Positions 1 to 7,400 of a stretch of 64,000 nt of DNA are shown here, in pieces (the first letter of the stretch is position 1; each line of letters starts with the position of its first letter). The position numbers were made by a program, and so were the translations under genes. The DNA is from Clostridium sardiniense. GTDB lineage: Bacteria; Bacillota; Clostridia; Clostridiales; Clostridiaceae. The notes under the pieces were generated by a model. That model was not told the DNA's origin and searched no databases. It saw nothing but the letters and a program-made list of their open reading frames with translations. The DNA is taken from the NCBI RefSeq assembly GCF_016907995.1, contig NZ_JAFBDA010000003.1, positions 62,001 to 126,000 of the forward strand, in the 5' to 3' direction.

Positions 1-54
1 TATAATCATAAAGACAGAAAGCATTACAACTAAAAGTTTATTAATCTTTTTCAT
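1..54 (-). CDS. Start of a secreted protein, cut by the window edge
   Basis: The first 18 codons of a gene run off the left edge. They read MKKINKLLVVMLSVFMII: a lysine-rich start followed by a hydrophobic run, as in the N-region and core of a signal peptide. A strong ribosome binding site (GGGGAGGG on the minus strand, about 60-70) lies just before the ATG. It sits 19 bp beyond the stop of the preceding matrix gene and is probably the last visible member of the same operon. The function cannot be told from 18 residues. Confidence 0.7.
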   Translation of the reverse strand, partial: MKKINKLLVVMLSVFMII

Positions 55-73
55 ATCTACTCCCTCCCCTTAC

Positions 74-697
74 TTACTTTACGTATCCATCAATTATCTC
101 ATCTAATTTATCCATCGTCTTATCTGATATTGTGTTATTTATATTCCACTCTTTTCTTAATGCCTCTTTATTTACTTGTATAGCTTCTGAGCTAACATTT
201 ACGGAGAAATTCCTATTTTTAAAACTTTCTATATCTTCTTGTGATATATTATTTTTTAATGATATAGACTTTAACAAATCACTAGTACTCTCTCCAGGAT
301 TTAATATTTTATTGTAATAATAATAACCATCGTTATCTTTTATCCAATCTTCTTTCCATGTGTTTGAAAAGTTTAATTGCACCTGATTTGATGCTGATGT
401 TGTAAGTTTAGTTACTTTTCCGTTCTCATCTTTTTCTTCGTCCCATTGAGGATTTATTATAACTCTAACTATTACAGGATTTTTTCCTGTATTTTTTATA
501 GATACAACCTTTTTAATCTCCTCATTACGTGATACATCTTTAGCTGAATCTTTATCGAAGTTTTCATTAATTTCTGTGCTTATACTTCCTATTGTAAATT
601 TATTCTTTTTACTTTCTTTACTTGAAAAGTATGCTAATGAAGCAACTGTAGTTGTAAATAAAAGAATTATCCCTAATGTTAATCCTACTTTTTTCAT
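74..697 (-). CDS. SipW-dependent TasA/BsaA-like matrix protein
   Basis: A 207-residue exported protein. Residues 1-27 form a signal peptide with the SipW-type pattern: a long hydrophobic segment ending in SLAYFSSKE, close to the LAYFTSKE of the larger matrix gene at 1457-2167. The mature part contains the INENFD motif and a beta-rich stretch typical of the BsaA/TasA family, whose members form extracellular fibres in biofilms. It follows the LPRTG-protein gene by 28 bp on the same strand and has its own GGAGTG binding site. It is therefore probably a second, minor matrix subunit or fibre partner of the same riboswitch-controlled operon. Family assignment is fairly firm; the exact role is inferred. 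Confidence 0.8.
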   Translation of the reverse strand: MKKVGLTLGIILLFTTTVASLAYFSSKESKKNKFTIGSISTEINENFDKDSAKDVSRNEEIKKVVSIKNTGKNPVIVRVIINPQWDEEKDENGKVTKLTTSASNQVQLNFSNTWKEDWIKDNDGYYYYNKILNPGESTSDLLKSISLKNNISQEDIESFKNRNFSVNVSSEAIQVNKEALRKEWNINNTISDKTMDKLDEIIDGYVK

Positions 698-725
698 TTT
701 CTACACTCCATTTAATAGTATTTTA

Positions 726-1433
726 CTAATAATTTTTATATTTTTTCTTTTTTATAATTAAAAATATTCCTATTCCAATAAGCACACAAGCAAGTCCATA
801 TCCGCATATTCCTACATATCCAGTCCTTGGAAGTATATTCTTTACATTGTTTATAGTATTAGAAATATCATTTCCTAGACCACCTTCGTGGCTTTCCTCC
901 TTGGTACTCATCACTTTATCTGGACTATCTGTCCCAATAGCTGTAAAAATCCAATCTATATCTACCTTTTTGTTCTTATACTTATTATCCGTTGCTTTCC
1001 CATCTAGAATAACTTTTGCATTTAAAAGTTTTTTCTCTCCTGGTTTGACAGTACCTAAACTTATATTATTTCTTAATCCATTTTCTCCACTTACAGTGCC
1101 ATGGTATATGTTCTTACTATCATAATTTATTGAAAGATCTAATACTTGACATAAATCTACTTTTTGTTGTGCTCCTACTCTTTCGGCTTTCATAAACACT
1201 TCAAAAGGTTCTTTTAAATTATTTTCTACAGTAAGAGTCCCACTTACTGAATCACCAGGTAACATTCCCTTCTTTTCTAGAAATATATCACTGTTGTCTT
1301 TTGTATAGATAAAATGAATTCCAGTTTTATCTATTCTAATATTAGAGGGTGGCAACTCTGCTGCCACCCCATTGGTAGTTATTCCTAAAAGAAGTGAAAT
1401 AAATAGTATGAAAATCTTTAAAGATTTTTTCAT
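726..1433 (-). CDS. LPRTG-anchored surface protein of the matrix operon
   Basis: A 235-residue protein. Residues 1-25 are a signal peptide (cleavage likely after VAA). The C-terminus carries a complete sortase sorting signal: LPRTG at 201-205, a hydrophobic segment and a KKKKYKN tail. The region between contains a beta-sandwich-like domain (residues about 55-165, with GDSVSGTLTVEN) of the kind found in secreted scaffold proteins. It lies between two SipW-substrate genes in one operon. I infer that it links the fibres to peptidoglycan, much as TapA-type accessory proteins anchor TasA fibres in Bacillus. No sortase gene is visible in the window. The function beyond cell-wall anchoring is not proven. 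Confidence 0.8.
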   Translation of the reverse strand: MKKSLKIFILFISLLLGITTNGVAAELPPSNIRIDKTGIHFIYTKDNSDIFLEKKGMLPGDSVSGTLTVENNLKEPFEVFMKAERVGAQQKVDLCQVLDLSINYDSKNIYHGTVSGENGLRNNISLGTVKPGEKKLLNAKVILDGKATDNKYKNKKVDIDWIFTAIGTDSPDKVMSTKEESHEGGLGNDISNTINNVKNILPRTGYVGICGYGLACVLIGIGIFLIIKKKKYKNY

Positions 1434-1456
1434 AATATCACTCCTTGATTATTCTA

Positions 1457-2167
1457 TTATTTTGCTAACTTTGCTTTTGGTGCTTCTGCTGTATTGGTAT
1501 CAGTATTAGCTTGTGTTTTACCTTGAATTTGAAGTGATTTTAATTTTTCTGAAACAGCTGATGGTACATCCCCCCATGCTGATGCAAATGCATCATTTGA
1601 AGCTTGAACTGATTCTGCTGTTACATCAACTGTAAATCCATTTCCTAAAGCAGATTTTTCTGTGTCACTTGCTAGAGTTACTGAGTCCAATAATCTTGGA
1701 GTACTTGATCCTGATTGTCCTTGTGGTGCTAAAACTCCTATATAATAGAAATATCCATCTCCACCATTAAACCATTGGTTTTCTGTAACACTTTTTGTTA
1801 AATTTACTTTATTTAATAATATATCATCTAAATCTGTTGAGTTTAATGCTGTATTTACTTCACCAGTAGAGGTTACCCAATTTGGTGATAACTTAACTCT
1901 TACGAATTGTCCATAATTTGCTGTACTATCTACTTGTACATCCTTATTTACAGTATCTCCTGGAATCATATTCTTAGCTTGATTTGGATCGAAGTTCTCG
2001 TTTATATCTATTCCAGCATCTCCACCCTTATCTTCTGTTCCATTAGCAATTGTGCTAAATGAGTTCTTTACTGTTTCCTTTGATGTAAAATATGCTAATG
2101 ATCCTATCGCTAATGATGCCACTACTACAACTGCTGCAATTACACTCAATATTTTCTTCTTTTTCAT
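1457..2167 (-). CDS. bsaA: BsaA/TasA-type biofilm matrix protein
   Basis: A 236-residue secreted protein of the camelysin/TasA/BsaA group, the main fibre subunit of clostridial and Bacillus biofilm matrices. Residues 1-28 form a SipW-type signal peptide (SLAIGSLAYFTSKE). The mature part has INENFDPNQAKNMIPGD and paired Gly/Asn-rich strands. The C-terminal 20 residues are Thr/Asn/Ala-rich and probably disordered. It is the first gene after the tandem c-di-GMP-II leader and has a very strong ribosome binding site (GGGGGAAGT), consistent with high expression. The signal peptidase that would process it, SipW, is encoded just upstream in a separate transcription unit. Confidence 0.85.
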   Translation of the reverse strand: MKKKKILSVIAAVVVVASLAIGSLAYFTSKETVKNSFSTIANGTEDKGGDAGIDINENFDPNQAKNMIPGDTVNKDVQVDSTANYGQFVRVKLSPNWVTSTGEVNTALNSTDLDDILLNKVNLTKSVTENQWFNGGDGYFYYIGVLAPQGQSGSSTPRLLDSVTLASDTEKSALGNGFTVDVTAESVQASNDAFASAWGDVPSAVSEKLKSLQIQGKTQANTDTNTAEAPKAKLAK

Positions 2168-2231
2168 TTGTTACTTCCCCCTATATTGGATTTTTTTTAA
2201 ATATTTAAGAATTTTTGTAAGTAAGAGCCTT

Positions 2232-2267
2232 AAAAAAGGACTAATACAGTATATTTGTGAATTAGCC
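2232..2267 (-). terminator. Terminator of riboswitch copy A
   Basis: On the minus strand GGCTAAT (2267-2261) can pair with ATTAGTCC (2245-2238), leaving one unpaired base, directly before six T residues. The 5' arm is the 3' end of the c-di-GMP-II aptamer. Ligand-bound aptamer and terminator hairpin would therefore compete for the same bases. Confidence 0.7.
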
Positions 2268-2332
2268 GGTTGCACTACTAGCTCCATATATTCCAAGTGC
2301 CCAAATATAGAACATACTTCAAAGCATCTATA
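2255..2332 (-). promoter_or_regulatory. c-di-GMP-II riboswitch, copy A (proximal to bsaA)
   Basis: Read on the minus strand the segment contains TTTGGGCACTTGG, then a small stem, then GCTAGTAGTGCAACCGGC. This is the conserved core of the c-di-GMP-II (GEMM-II) aptamer: GGGCACUU, a P3 hairpin, GUUAGUAGUGCAACCG. Copy A lies about 95 nt before the bsaA start codon and has its own terminator. It is about 85% identical to copy B across the core. Confidence 0.9.
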
Positions 2333-2351
2333 TTAAATTAATTTTAAACAT

Positions 2352-2395
2352 AAAAAAAACTAATCTATATTTTATCCTTAATAATATAAATTAGT
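2352..2395 (-). terminator. Terminator of riboswitch copy B
   Basis: On the minus strand ACTAAT (2395-2390) plus an A/T extension pairs with ATTAGT (2365-2360) and is followed by eight T residues (2359-2352). The 5' arm overlaps the 3' end of aptamer B (ACCGACTAAT). The layout matches that of copy A. Confidence 0.8.
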
Positions 2396-2462
2396 CGGTT
2401 GCACTACTAGCTCCATATACTCCAAGTGCCCACATACAGAATATATTTCAAAGCTCCTATAT
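2388..2462 (-). promoter_or_regulatory. c-di-GMP-II riboswitch, copy B (promoter-proximal)
   Basis: The minus strand reads GTGGGCACTTGG, a short stem, then GCTAGTAGTGCAACCGAC, again matching the c-di-GMP-II core. It is the first structured element downstream of the predicted promoter at 2502-2529. Because each copy has its own terminator, RNA polymerase must pass two c-di-GMP checkpoints in series. Overlap of the aptamer end with the terminator arm suggests an ON switch at high c-di-GMP; that direction is inferred. Confidence 0.9.
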
Positions 2463-2501
2463 TTTTGATTTTAATAATCTTTCGTTAATTTCATTATAGA
2501 T

Positions 2502-2529
2502 ATTATCATTTGATATAAAAGAGAGTCAA
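2502..2529 (-). promoter_or_regulatory. Promoter of the matrix operon
   Basis: Minus strand TTGACT (2529-2524), 16-bp spacer, GATAAT (2507-2502). The start would fall near 2495, just before aptamer B, giving a leader of about 325 nt. It lies downstream of the sipW terminator, so the matrix genes need not rely on sipW transcription. Confidence 0.6.
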
Positions 2530-2599
2530 TATGTTTTACACAACCTTTACTAAGTATACATATCATTAATATTTGTTTTAATTTATATATATTTATCAA

Positions 2600-2639
2600 A
2601 ATAAAAAAGAAATATAGTAAATATATCTATACTTCTTTT
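2600..2639 (-). terminator. sipW terminator
   Basis: On the minus strand AAAGAAGTATAG (2638-2627) pairs with CTATATTTCTTT (2617-2606) and runs into a T-rich tract. It lies 15 bp after the sipW stop codon and separates sipW from the riboswitch leader. Confidence 0.65.
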
Positions 2640-2654
2640 AATATTTTTATATAA

Positions 2655-3164
2655 TTATTTTTTTCTTCCAACTAAAAATGATAGTCCAAATAAAGCTAAT
2701 ATCACAACTAATATTAGAACTAAGTTCTTTTGAACAAACTGAGAAACTTTTCCGAGATAAGGTATGTGGAACATAACCTTTCCTATAACTTGATTTTTCT
2801 GAACACTTATTGGATCCACTACATTATTAGAATCACCTTTTGTTATAAATTCTTCTCCATTATTTATAACCTGATTAACTCTATGAGTAGTAATTGTATT
2901 GCTATTTCTTCCTGTAAAAGTTATTACATCCCCTACATTTATTTCTTGATCCGTTCCATCTTTTACAACTACTAAGCTACCTGGATTTATAGTAGGTTCC
3001 ATACTCCCTGTTAATATGTAATATGAGCTATATCCTAATATACTTGGATGTTTTCCTTCTTTTGATCCTATTATATTTATTCCAGCTAAAAATATAACAG
3101 CTATTATAAATAAATAAAATATACAATTTCCTATGACTGCTAAAGAACTCTTTCTCTTCTTCAT
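2655..3164 (-). CDS. sipW: Signal peptidase I, SipW (ER/archaeal type)
   Basis: A 169-residue membrane-bound signal peptidase. Two hydrophobic segments (about 10-32 and 147-165) flank an extracellular catalytic domain. The nucleophile is Ser54 in TGSMEPT and the second catalytic residue is His94 in TTHRV, not the lysine of ordinary bacterial signal peptidases. GD at 110-111 matches the conserved acidic box of the ER/SipW type. These enzymes specifically process TasA/BsaA-type precursors, two of which lie immediately downstream. It is transcribed in the same direction but has its own terminator, so enzyme and substrates appear to be separate units. Confidence 0.9.
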   Translation of the reverse strand: MKKRKSSLAVIGNCIFYLFIIAVIFLAGINIIGSKEGKHPSILGYSSYYILTGSMEPTINPGSLVVVKDGTDQEINVGDVITFTGRNSNTITTHRVNQVINNGEEFITKGDSNNVVDPISVQKNQVIGKVMFHIPYLGKVSQFVQKNLVLILVVILALFGLSFLVGRKK

Positions 3165-3353
3165 ATCTTTACCCCTTTTATCTTATAATTTTATCTTAAT
3201 ATTCATTTATTAGTCCTTCTTTAGTCTATATACATTACTATTTATTGTCAATTCTCTTTACAAATTGTTAAACAACCATACCTTTATTACAAGTAGAAGT
3301 TAATTATATTATTAAATTTATTTTTCTTTGACCCTTATTCATATTTAATTATG

Positions 3354-3391
3354 AAAAAGCAGTTTAGTACGACCATCATACTAAACTGCTT
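3354..3391 (-). terminator. Terminator of the DUF969-GGCT operon
   Basis: A 13-bp stem (AAGCAGTTTAGTA at 3357-3369 pairing with 3379-3391) is followed on the minus strand by TTTTT. It lies 13 bp past the stop of the gamma-glutamylcyclotransferase gene. The 3165-3353 interval before it is AT-rich and holds no gene I can support. Confidence 0.85.
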
Positions 3392-3403
3392 CATATATTT
3401 ATA

Positions 3404-3808
3404 TTATCTATTTACCCAGTCCCCACTGCTAACTTTAAGGAGCTTATCTATTCTGTTCCTATCAGCTTCCTTATTATATCTGTAGAAATATGCTTTTTCT
3501 TTAGCACCATTCTCTAAAGAAACATCCACTATTTCTCTTATATATTCTGAATTTTTATCCTCTTCATTATAATTCTCTAGCTCATCTAATTCTCTCAATG
3601 TCTTCTTAAAATCTTTAAGTTCCATTAATTCTCCAACAACCTTACTGTCCCCACAGATAGCTGCTGGATATCCCTTATTTTCTATATGAAACAATTCCCC
3701 ACAAACTGTTCCACTTTCTGACCCTTTAACCTTACCCTTAAGTAACTTCTCATAGTTGAACATCCCACTTCTAAGGCTTCCATACACAAACACTTTTTCT
3801 GTTAGCAT
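3404..3808 (-). CDS. Gamma-glutamylcyclotransferase-like protein
   Basis: A 134-residue protein of the GGCT/AIG2 fold. The substrate loop is visible as VFVYGSLR (residues 7-14), and the catalytic glutamate probably lies in ELDELENY (about 73-80). Family members release 5-oxoproline (pyroglutamate) from gamma-glutamyl amino acids or amines. The gene overlaps the end of pcp by 7 bp and takes its ribosome binding site (GGTGGAG) from inside pcp, so the two are translationally coupled. Coupling to an enzyme that also produces 5-oxoproline supports a shared pathway. The exact gamma-glutamyl substrate is unknown. Confidence 0.85.
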   Translation of the reverse strand: MLTEKVFVYGSLRSGMFNYEKLLKGKVKGSESGTVCGELFHIENKGYPAAICGDSKVVGELMELKDFKKTLRELDELENYNEEDKNSEYIREIVDVSLENGAKEKAYFYRYNKEADRNRIDKLLKVSSGDWVNR

Positions 3809-4443
3809 ATTTCTCCACCTATCGCTTTTATATCTTCATTGTATATAGTACATGCTTCTATTGATAATTCTATCCCCTTTATTATCTCCTCTAATGACAT
3901 AAATGGTGTATTCTTTTTGTCTATTACTTGAGATGTTACATAAGGGATGTGAATAAAGCCACCCTTAATATTTGGATACTTCTTATCAATCATATATAAA
4001 ATCCCATACATTACATGATTACATACAAAAGTTCCTGCTGTATTTGAAAGTGTACTTGGTATTCCATTCTCATTTAAGTGCTTAACCATTCCCTTTACTG
4101 GTAAGCTTGAGAAATATGCTGCCTTTCCATCTTCTCTTATTGGTTCATCAACTGGTTGATTACCTTCATTGTCTTTAATTCTAAAATCATTAATATTAAT
4201 TGCCACTCTCTCTGGAGTTATATCAAATCTTCCTCCAGCCTGACCTATTGATATAACAATATCTGGCTTATGCTCTTCTATTGCTTTTTCTATTGCACTT
4301 AGTGATTTTTCATAAACAGTTGGTATTATAAGCTTTATTACTTCTGCACCATTTACATTTTCACTAACTCTCATAACTGCTTCTTGCGCTGGATTTATTT
4401 TTTCTCCTCCAAAGGGATCAAATCCTGTTAATAATACTTTCAT
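3802..4443 (-). CDS. pcp: Pyroglutamyl peptidase I
   Basis: This cysteine peptidase (family C15) removes N-terminal pyroglutamate from peptides in the cytoplasm. The catalytic triad is visible: glutamate in DITPERVA, cysteine in [14 protein letters not shown] and histidine in GGFIHIPYV, at the usual E80/C142/H166 positions. GFDPFGG near the N-terminus forms part of the substrate pocket. I chose the ATG at 4443 because AAAGGAGG lies 8 nt before it; the TTG one codon upstream is less well spaced. It follows the DUF979 gene by about 75 bp and overlaps the cyclotransferase gene. Confidence 0.95.
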   Translation of the reverse strand: MKVLLTGFDPFGGEKINPAQEAVMRVSENVNGAEVIKLIIPTVYEKSLSAIEKAIEEHKPDIVISIGQAGGRFDITPERVAININDFRIKDNEGNQPVDEPIREDGKAAYFSSLPVKGMVKHLNENGIPSTLSNTAGTFVCNHVMYGILYMIDKKYPNIKGGFIHIPYVTSQVIDKKNTPFMSLEEIIKGIELSIEACTIYNEDIKAIGGEIC

Positions 4444-4520
4444 CAATAACTCCTCCTTTGTTTTTCTAAAATTGTACTCTTAAATTGTTTCATAAAAATT
4501 CTTTTTATTAGAACAATTTA

Positions 4521-5453
4521 TTAAAATGCTAAGAAATACATTGCAAATATGTGTAAAACCAATAACACTATTGCTGCTGGTGCTTGATATTTTATTACTT
4601 CATACTGATTCTTACATTCTAATAATGCTGATGGTACTATGTTAAAGTTTGCTGCCATTGGTGTTAAAAGTGTTCCGCAATATCCAGCTGTAAGTGCAAG
4701 TGCTCCAACTACTGCTGGATTTCCACCTTGTGCAAGTACAAAAGGTACTCCAATTCCAGCTGTAATTACTGAAAAGGCTGCAAATCCATTACCCATAACC
4801 ATTGTAAATAGTGCCATTCCTAGTACATATGCTACAACTCCAAAGAATCTATTATCTTGAGGTACCACACCTGATATATATTGTGATATAACTTCGCCAA
4901 CTCCAGCTTGTGTAAATAATGCACCTAACGCAACTAATAATTGTGGTAACATACTTGTTGGACCCATTTGATGAAGAAGTCTAGCTCCATCATTTACAGC
5001 TTCTTTAGGCTTAGCCTTAGTTATTGCAAATGCTGCTATCATAGCTGCTATTGCTCCTATCCCTATAGCAAATTGTGATGAATTTTTAAAATCTGTAAGT
5101 ATCATTGCAACTGCAACTGCTGCAAATGCTAAAACCAATGACGGAATAAATACCTTACTCTTTACTCTTTCAGAGGCTCTTTGTCCTTCTTCTTCTGTCG
5201 CCATATCATACTTTGCAAAAACAACTTGTTTTGAAAGTGTTAAAAGACTTGATAATACTAATATTCCACCAACTACATTTGCAGGCAACATCTTACCAAA
5301 TATAAATGGTAATGATATCATAGCCCAAAAGGCTGCTGTAAAATATCTTTTATTTGAATCTATTGTTTTAAATGATTTATATGCTATTACTAACATAAGT
5401 AAACCCATTAATACATAGAAAATTTCTAACGCTATATCTATAAATCCTTGCAT
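4521..5453 (-). CDS. DUF979 membrane protein
   Basis: A 310-residue polytopic membrane protein with about nine to ten hydrophobic segments, of the DUF979 family. It always appears to travel with a DUF969 partner, here directly upstream, and the two resemble halves of an ion-transporter-superfamily carrier. Conserved-looking loops include QMGPTSMLPQ and GYCGTLLTPMAANFN; the latter, Gly/Pro/Asn-rich, could be a re-entrant substrate-binding loop. Gene context (pcp and a GGCT downstream) suggests transport of 5-oxoproline or pyroglutamyl peptides. That role is inference; no biochemistry is assumed. Confidence 0.85.
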   Translation of the reverse strand: MQGFIDIALEIFYVLMGLLMLVIAYKSFKTIDSNKRYFTAAFWAMISLPFIFGKMLPANVVGGILVLSSLLTLSKQVVFAKYDMATEEEGQRASERVKSKVFIPSLVLAFAAVAVAMILTDFKNSSQFAIGIGAIAAMIAAFAITKAKPKEAVNDGARLLHQMGPTSMLPQLLVALGALFTQAGVGEVISQYISGVVPQDNRFFGVVAYVLGMALFTMVMGNGFAAFSVITAGIGVPFVLAQGGNPAVVGALALTAGYCGTLLTPMAANFNIVPSALLECKNQYEVIKYQAPAAIVLLVLHIFAMYFLAF

Positions 5454-5480
5454 ATCTTATCCTCCCATCCTACGTATAAA

Positions 5481-6146
5481 TTACTTACCGTACTTCTTTT
5501 TCATCTTCTTATCATATAAATGATTTTGTAATGCTGAAATTAAGAATGCTACTACTGCCATTATTATACTAGCCTTTGCTATACTTAAAGCTGTAACATT
5601 GTATCCAAATTCAGTTAATGTACTTGATATTAAAAGCACGCCTGAACTTCCAGCAAAAAGATTTTGTCCAAAGAAGTTTCCATAATTTTCAGATGCTGCT
5701 GATAATGCCTTTATCTTTTCTACATCTTTTTCTTCTATTTCCCCATACTTACTATTTGCAGCTGCTTGAGCCATTGGATTAACTATTGGTCTAACAAATT
5801 GGGGATGTCCACTTATTCTTATTGAAAGTGCTCCAGTGATTTCTCTAATTAATGTATAAGCACTTAAAACTCCTCCTGTTGTAAGTTTCCCTAACTTTTT
5901 CACTAAATAGATTGCTCTTTGTCTTAATCCATATCTTTCTAATACTCCTATAACAGGTAATGTTAATATAAACAATGAAACTGCTCTATTTGCTACAAAG
6001 GATTGTCCAAGTACAGTTAAAATTTCATTTAAATCCATTCCTGCAACTAATCCAGTTGCAAGTCCTGCTACTAAAACTGTAAATAAGGTTTCTACCTTAA
6101 ACGTAAAACCTAATATTACAATTAAAACTCCAATTAACTTAATCAT
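5481..6146 (-). CDS. DUF969 membrane protein
   Basis: A 221-residue membrane protein of the DUF969 family with about six hydrophobic segments. It begins almost immediately with a transmembrane helix (MIKLIGVLIVILGFTFKV). A soluble loop around residues 105-150 carries RISGHPQFVRPIVNPMAQAA, rich in Pro, Asn and Arg. It is the first gene of the operon, 27 bp ahead of DUF979, and the two probably form one heteromeric transporter. The window supports only 'paired membrane proteins linked to pyroglutamate metabolism'. Confidence 0.85.
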   Translation of the reverse strand: MIKLIGVLIVILGFTFKVETLFTVLVAGLATGLVAGMDLNEILTVLGQSFVANRAVSLFILTLPVIGVLERYGLRQRAIYLVKKLGKLTTGGVLSAYTLIREITGALSIRISGHPQFVRPIVNPMAQAAANSKYGEIEEKDVEKIKALSAASENYGNFFGQNLFAGSSGVLLISSTLTEFGYNVTALSIAKASIIMAVVAFLISALQNHLYDKKMKKKYGK

Positions 6147-6299
6147 TAGTTACTCTCACTCCCATCTACTGTTCTACTAATCTACTTTTCTGTTTTTTCA
6201 AAAAATTTAATTAATTTATATCTTGTTTAAAATAATATATCATTTTATTTACATTTTCAATATATTTTTAATATTCTATTCATATATTGTCATAATTTA

Positions 6300-6314
6300 T
6301 TACACTTAGTGTAA
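6300..6314. promoter_or_regulatory. Palindrome in the divergent DUF969 / nucleoside transferase interval
   Basis: TTACACTTAGTGTAA has perfect 7-bp arms around a central T. It lies in the 269-bp space between the divergent genes starting at 6146 and 6416. Its form suits a dimeric repressor, possibly of GntR type, but no such regulator gene is adjacent. Function is unproven. Confidence 0.35.
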
Positions 6315-6415
6315 AATCAAATCTATGGTAAAGCATATGTTTATAATTCTAGTATTTTTATTTATAATATAAATTGACTAAGATTAATTAAATAATTTGA
6401 CTTGGAGGAATATTA

Positions 6416-6847
6416 ATGAAAAAAGTATATTTAGCTAGCCCATTCTTTAACGATGCTGAACTTGATAGAATGAAAAGTGTCCTTAAGGTTTTAAGAGAAG
6501 AAAAGGGCTTTGATGTTTTTGCGCCATATGAATTAAAAAGTGATTTAGAATTTGGATCATTAGAATGGAGACATGAAACTTTTAAAGCAGATACTGATAA
6601 TATAAAAGAGGCTGATGTAGTTGTTGCAATTATAAGTAATGGTAACTATTCTGATAGTGGAACTGCATGGGAATGTGGATATTCATACGCAATCGGTAAG
6701 CCTGTTATTATTGTTAACTTAACAGAAAATCCAGTAAACTTAATGATAAGCGATAGTCTACATGCTTATATAGATTCTATAGATTCACTTAGAGCTTATG
6801 ATTTTGAATCACTAGAAACAAGTAATTATATAGGGAAAGTATTCTAA
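6416..6847 (+). CDS. Nucleoside 2-deoxyribosyltransferase
   Basis: A 143-residue cytoplasmic enzyme that exchanges the base of 2'-deoxyribonucleosides. The N-terminal KVYLASPFFN motif forms the substrate pocket. DNIKEADVVVAI and SDSGTAWECGYS are family signatures, with Glu86 as the likely nucleophile. Length and motif order match the family (about 140-160 residues). The ribosome binding site TTGGAGGAA stands just before the ATG. It is a monocistronic plus-strand gene between minus-strand units, ended by a strong palindromic terminator, and probably serves purine/pyrimidine deoxynucleoside salvage. Confidence 0.93.
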   Translation: MKKVYLASPFFNDAELDRMKSVLKVLREEKGFDVFAPYELKSDLEFGSLEWRHETFKADTDNIKEADVVVAIISNGNYSDSGTAWECGYSYAIGKPVIIVNLTENPVNLMISDSLHAYIDSIDSLRAYDFESLETSNYIGKVF

Positions 6848-6850
6848 AAA

Positions 6851-6880
6851 AATACACCACTTAAATTTAAGTGGTGTATT
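6851..6880. terminator. Bidirectional terminator
   Basis: A perfect 30-bp palindrome (AATACACCACTTAAA plus its mirror) is flanked by A-runs on one side and T-runs on the other. It can end both the plus-strand transferase gene and the minus-strand gene at 6894. Confidence 0.92.
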
Positions 6881-6893
6881 TTTTACATTTCAA

Positions 6894-7205
6894 CTATTCT
6901 TCTTTATTTTTATCTATGTTTCTATATCTCCTTAATCTGTCATTACAAATTTCTCTATCTTCATCATCAAATATATTCTTATACTTCTCATCTAATATTA
7001 ATCTTTCTAAAGATAATTCTTCCTTATTAGAACTAATTAAAATTTCTAGCCCATTATCATCATCATCTCTAATTAATGATTTAGCTGCATAAAGTGCACC
7101 TTTAACATTAATTTTTTGAAGCATATTATCCAATTTATAACCACACTGTAAATCTACTTCCTTATATATCTTTAGCATGTCCCCATATAATTCAAAACTG
7201 TTCAT
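6894..7205 (-). CDS. Small acidic protein of unknown function
   Basis: I do not recognise this protein. The open frame could begin at 7217, but GGAGGAAGCT lies directly before the in-frame ATG at 7205. That start gives 103 residues beginning MNSFELYGD. The protein is soluble and rich in Asp, Glu, Lys and Arg (RDDDDNG, DDEDREICNDRLRRYR), with helical N- and C-terminal thirds and no signal peptide or membrane segment. It faces the nucleoside transferase gene and shares its terminator. No neighbour suggests a function. Confidence 0.65.
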   Translation of the reverse strand: MNSFELYGDMLKIYKEVDLQCGYKLDNMLQKINVKGALYAAKSLIRDDDDNGLEILISSNKEELSLERLILDEKYKNIFDDEDREICNDRLRRYRNIDKNKEE

Positions 7206-7321
7206 AGCTTCCTCCATAATTACTTTAATTTACTATAATATTAAGTATACATTATAACTGAACTTCTTAAAATAATAAAAATTAAGAATTATTTAACAAA
7301 GTCTAAGAATTATTTACCAAA

Positions 7322-7373
7322 TATAAAAGAATTATCTAAATGCTATCCCTTTATAACCCTTAGATAATTCTTT
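7322..7373 (-). terminator. Terminator of the radical SAM gene
   Basis: AAAGAATTATCTAA (7326-7339) pairs with TTAGATAATTCTTT (7360-7373), followed on the minus strand by a short T-run. Related AAGAATTAT fragments recur at 7278-7316, so the stem may have arisen from a small local repeat. Confidence 0.6.
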
Positions 7374-7400
7374 ATTAAAATATAATTTATTTATTAAATA

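Noticed and set aside
2052..2336. 94-codon plus-strand frame running across the bsaA start and riboswitch copy A
   Set aside because: It overlaps a conserved riboswitch and the signal-peptide region of bsaA in antisense; no start signal and no protein-like features.
2255..2462. The two similar blocks as a simple dispersed repeat or mobile-element end
   Set aside because: The shared bases are precisely the c-di-GMP-II aptamer core and the intervening segments are unrelated, so they are RNA elements and not insertion sequence ends.
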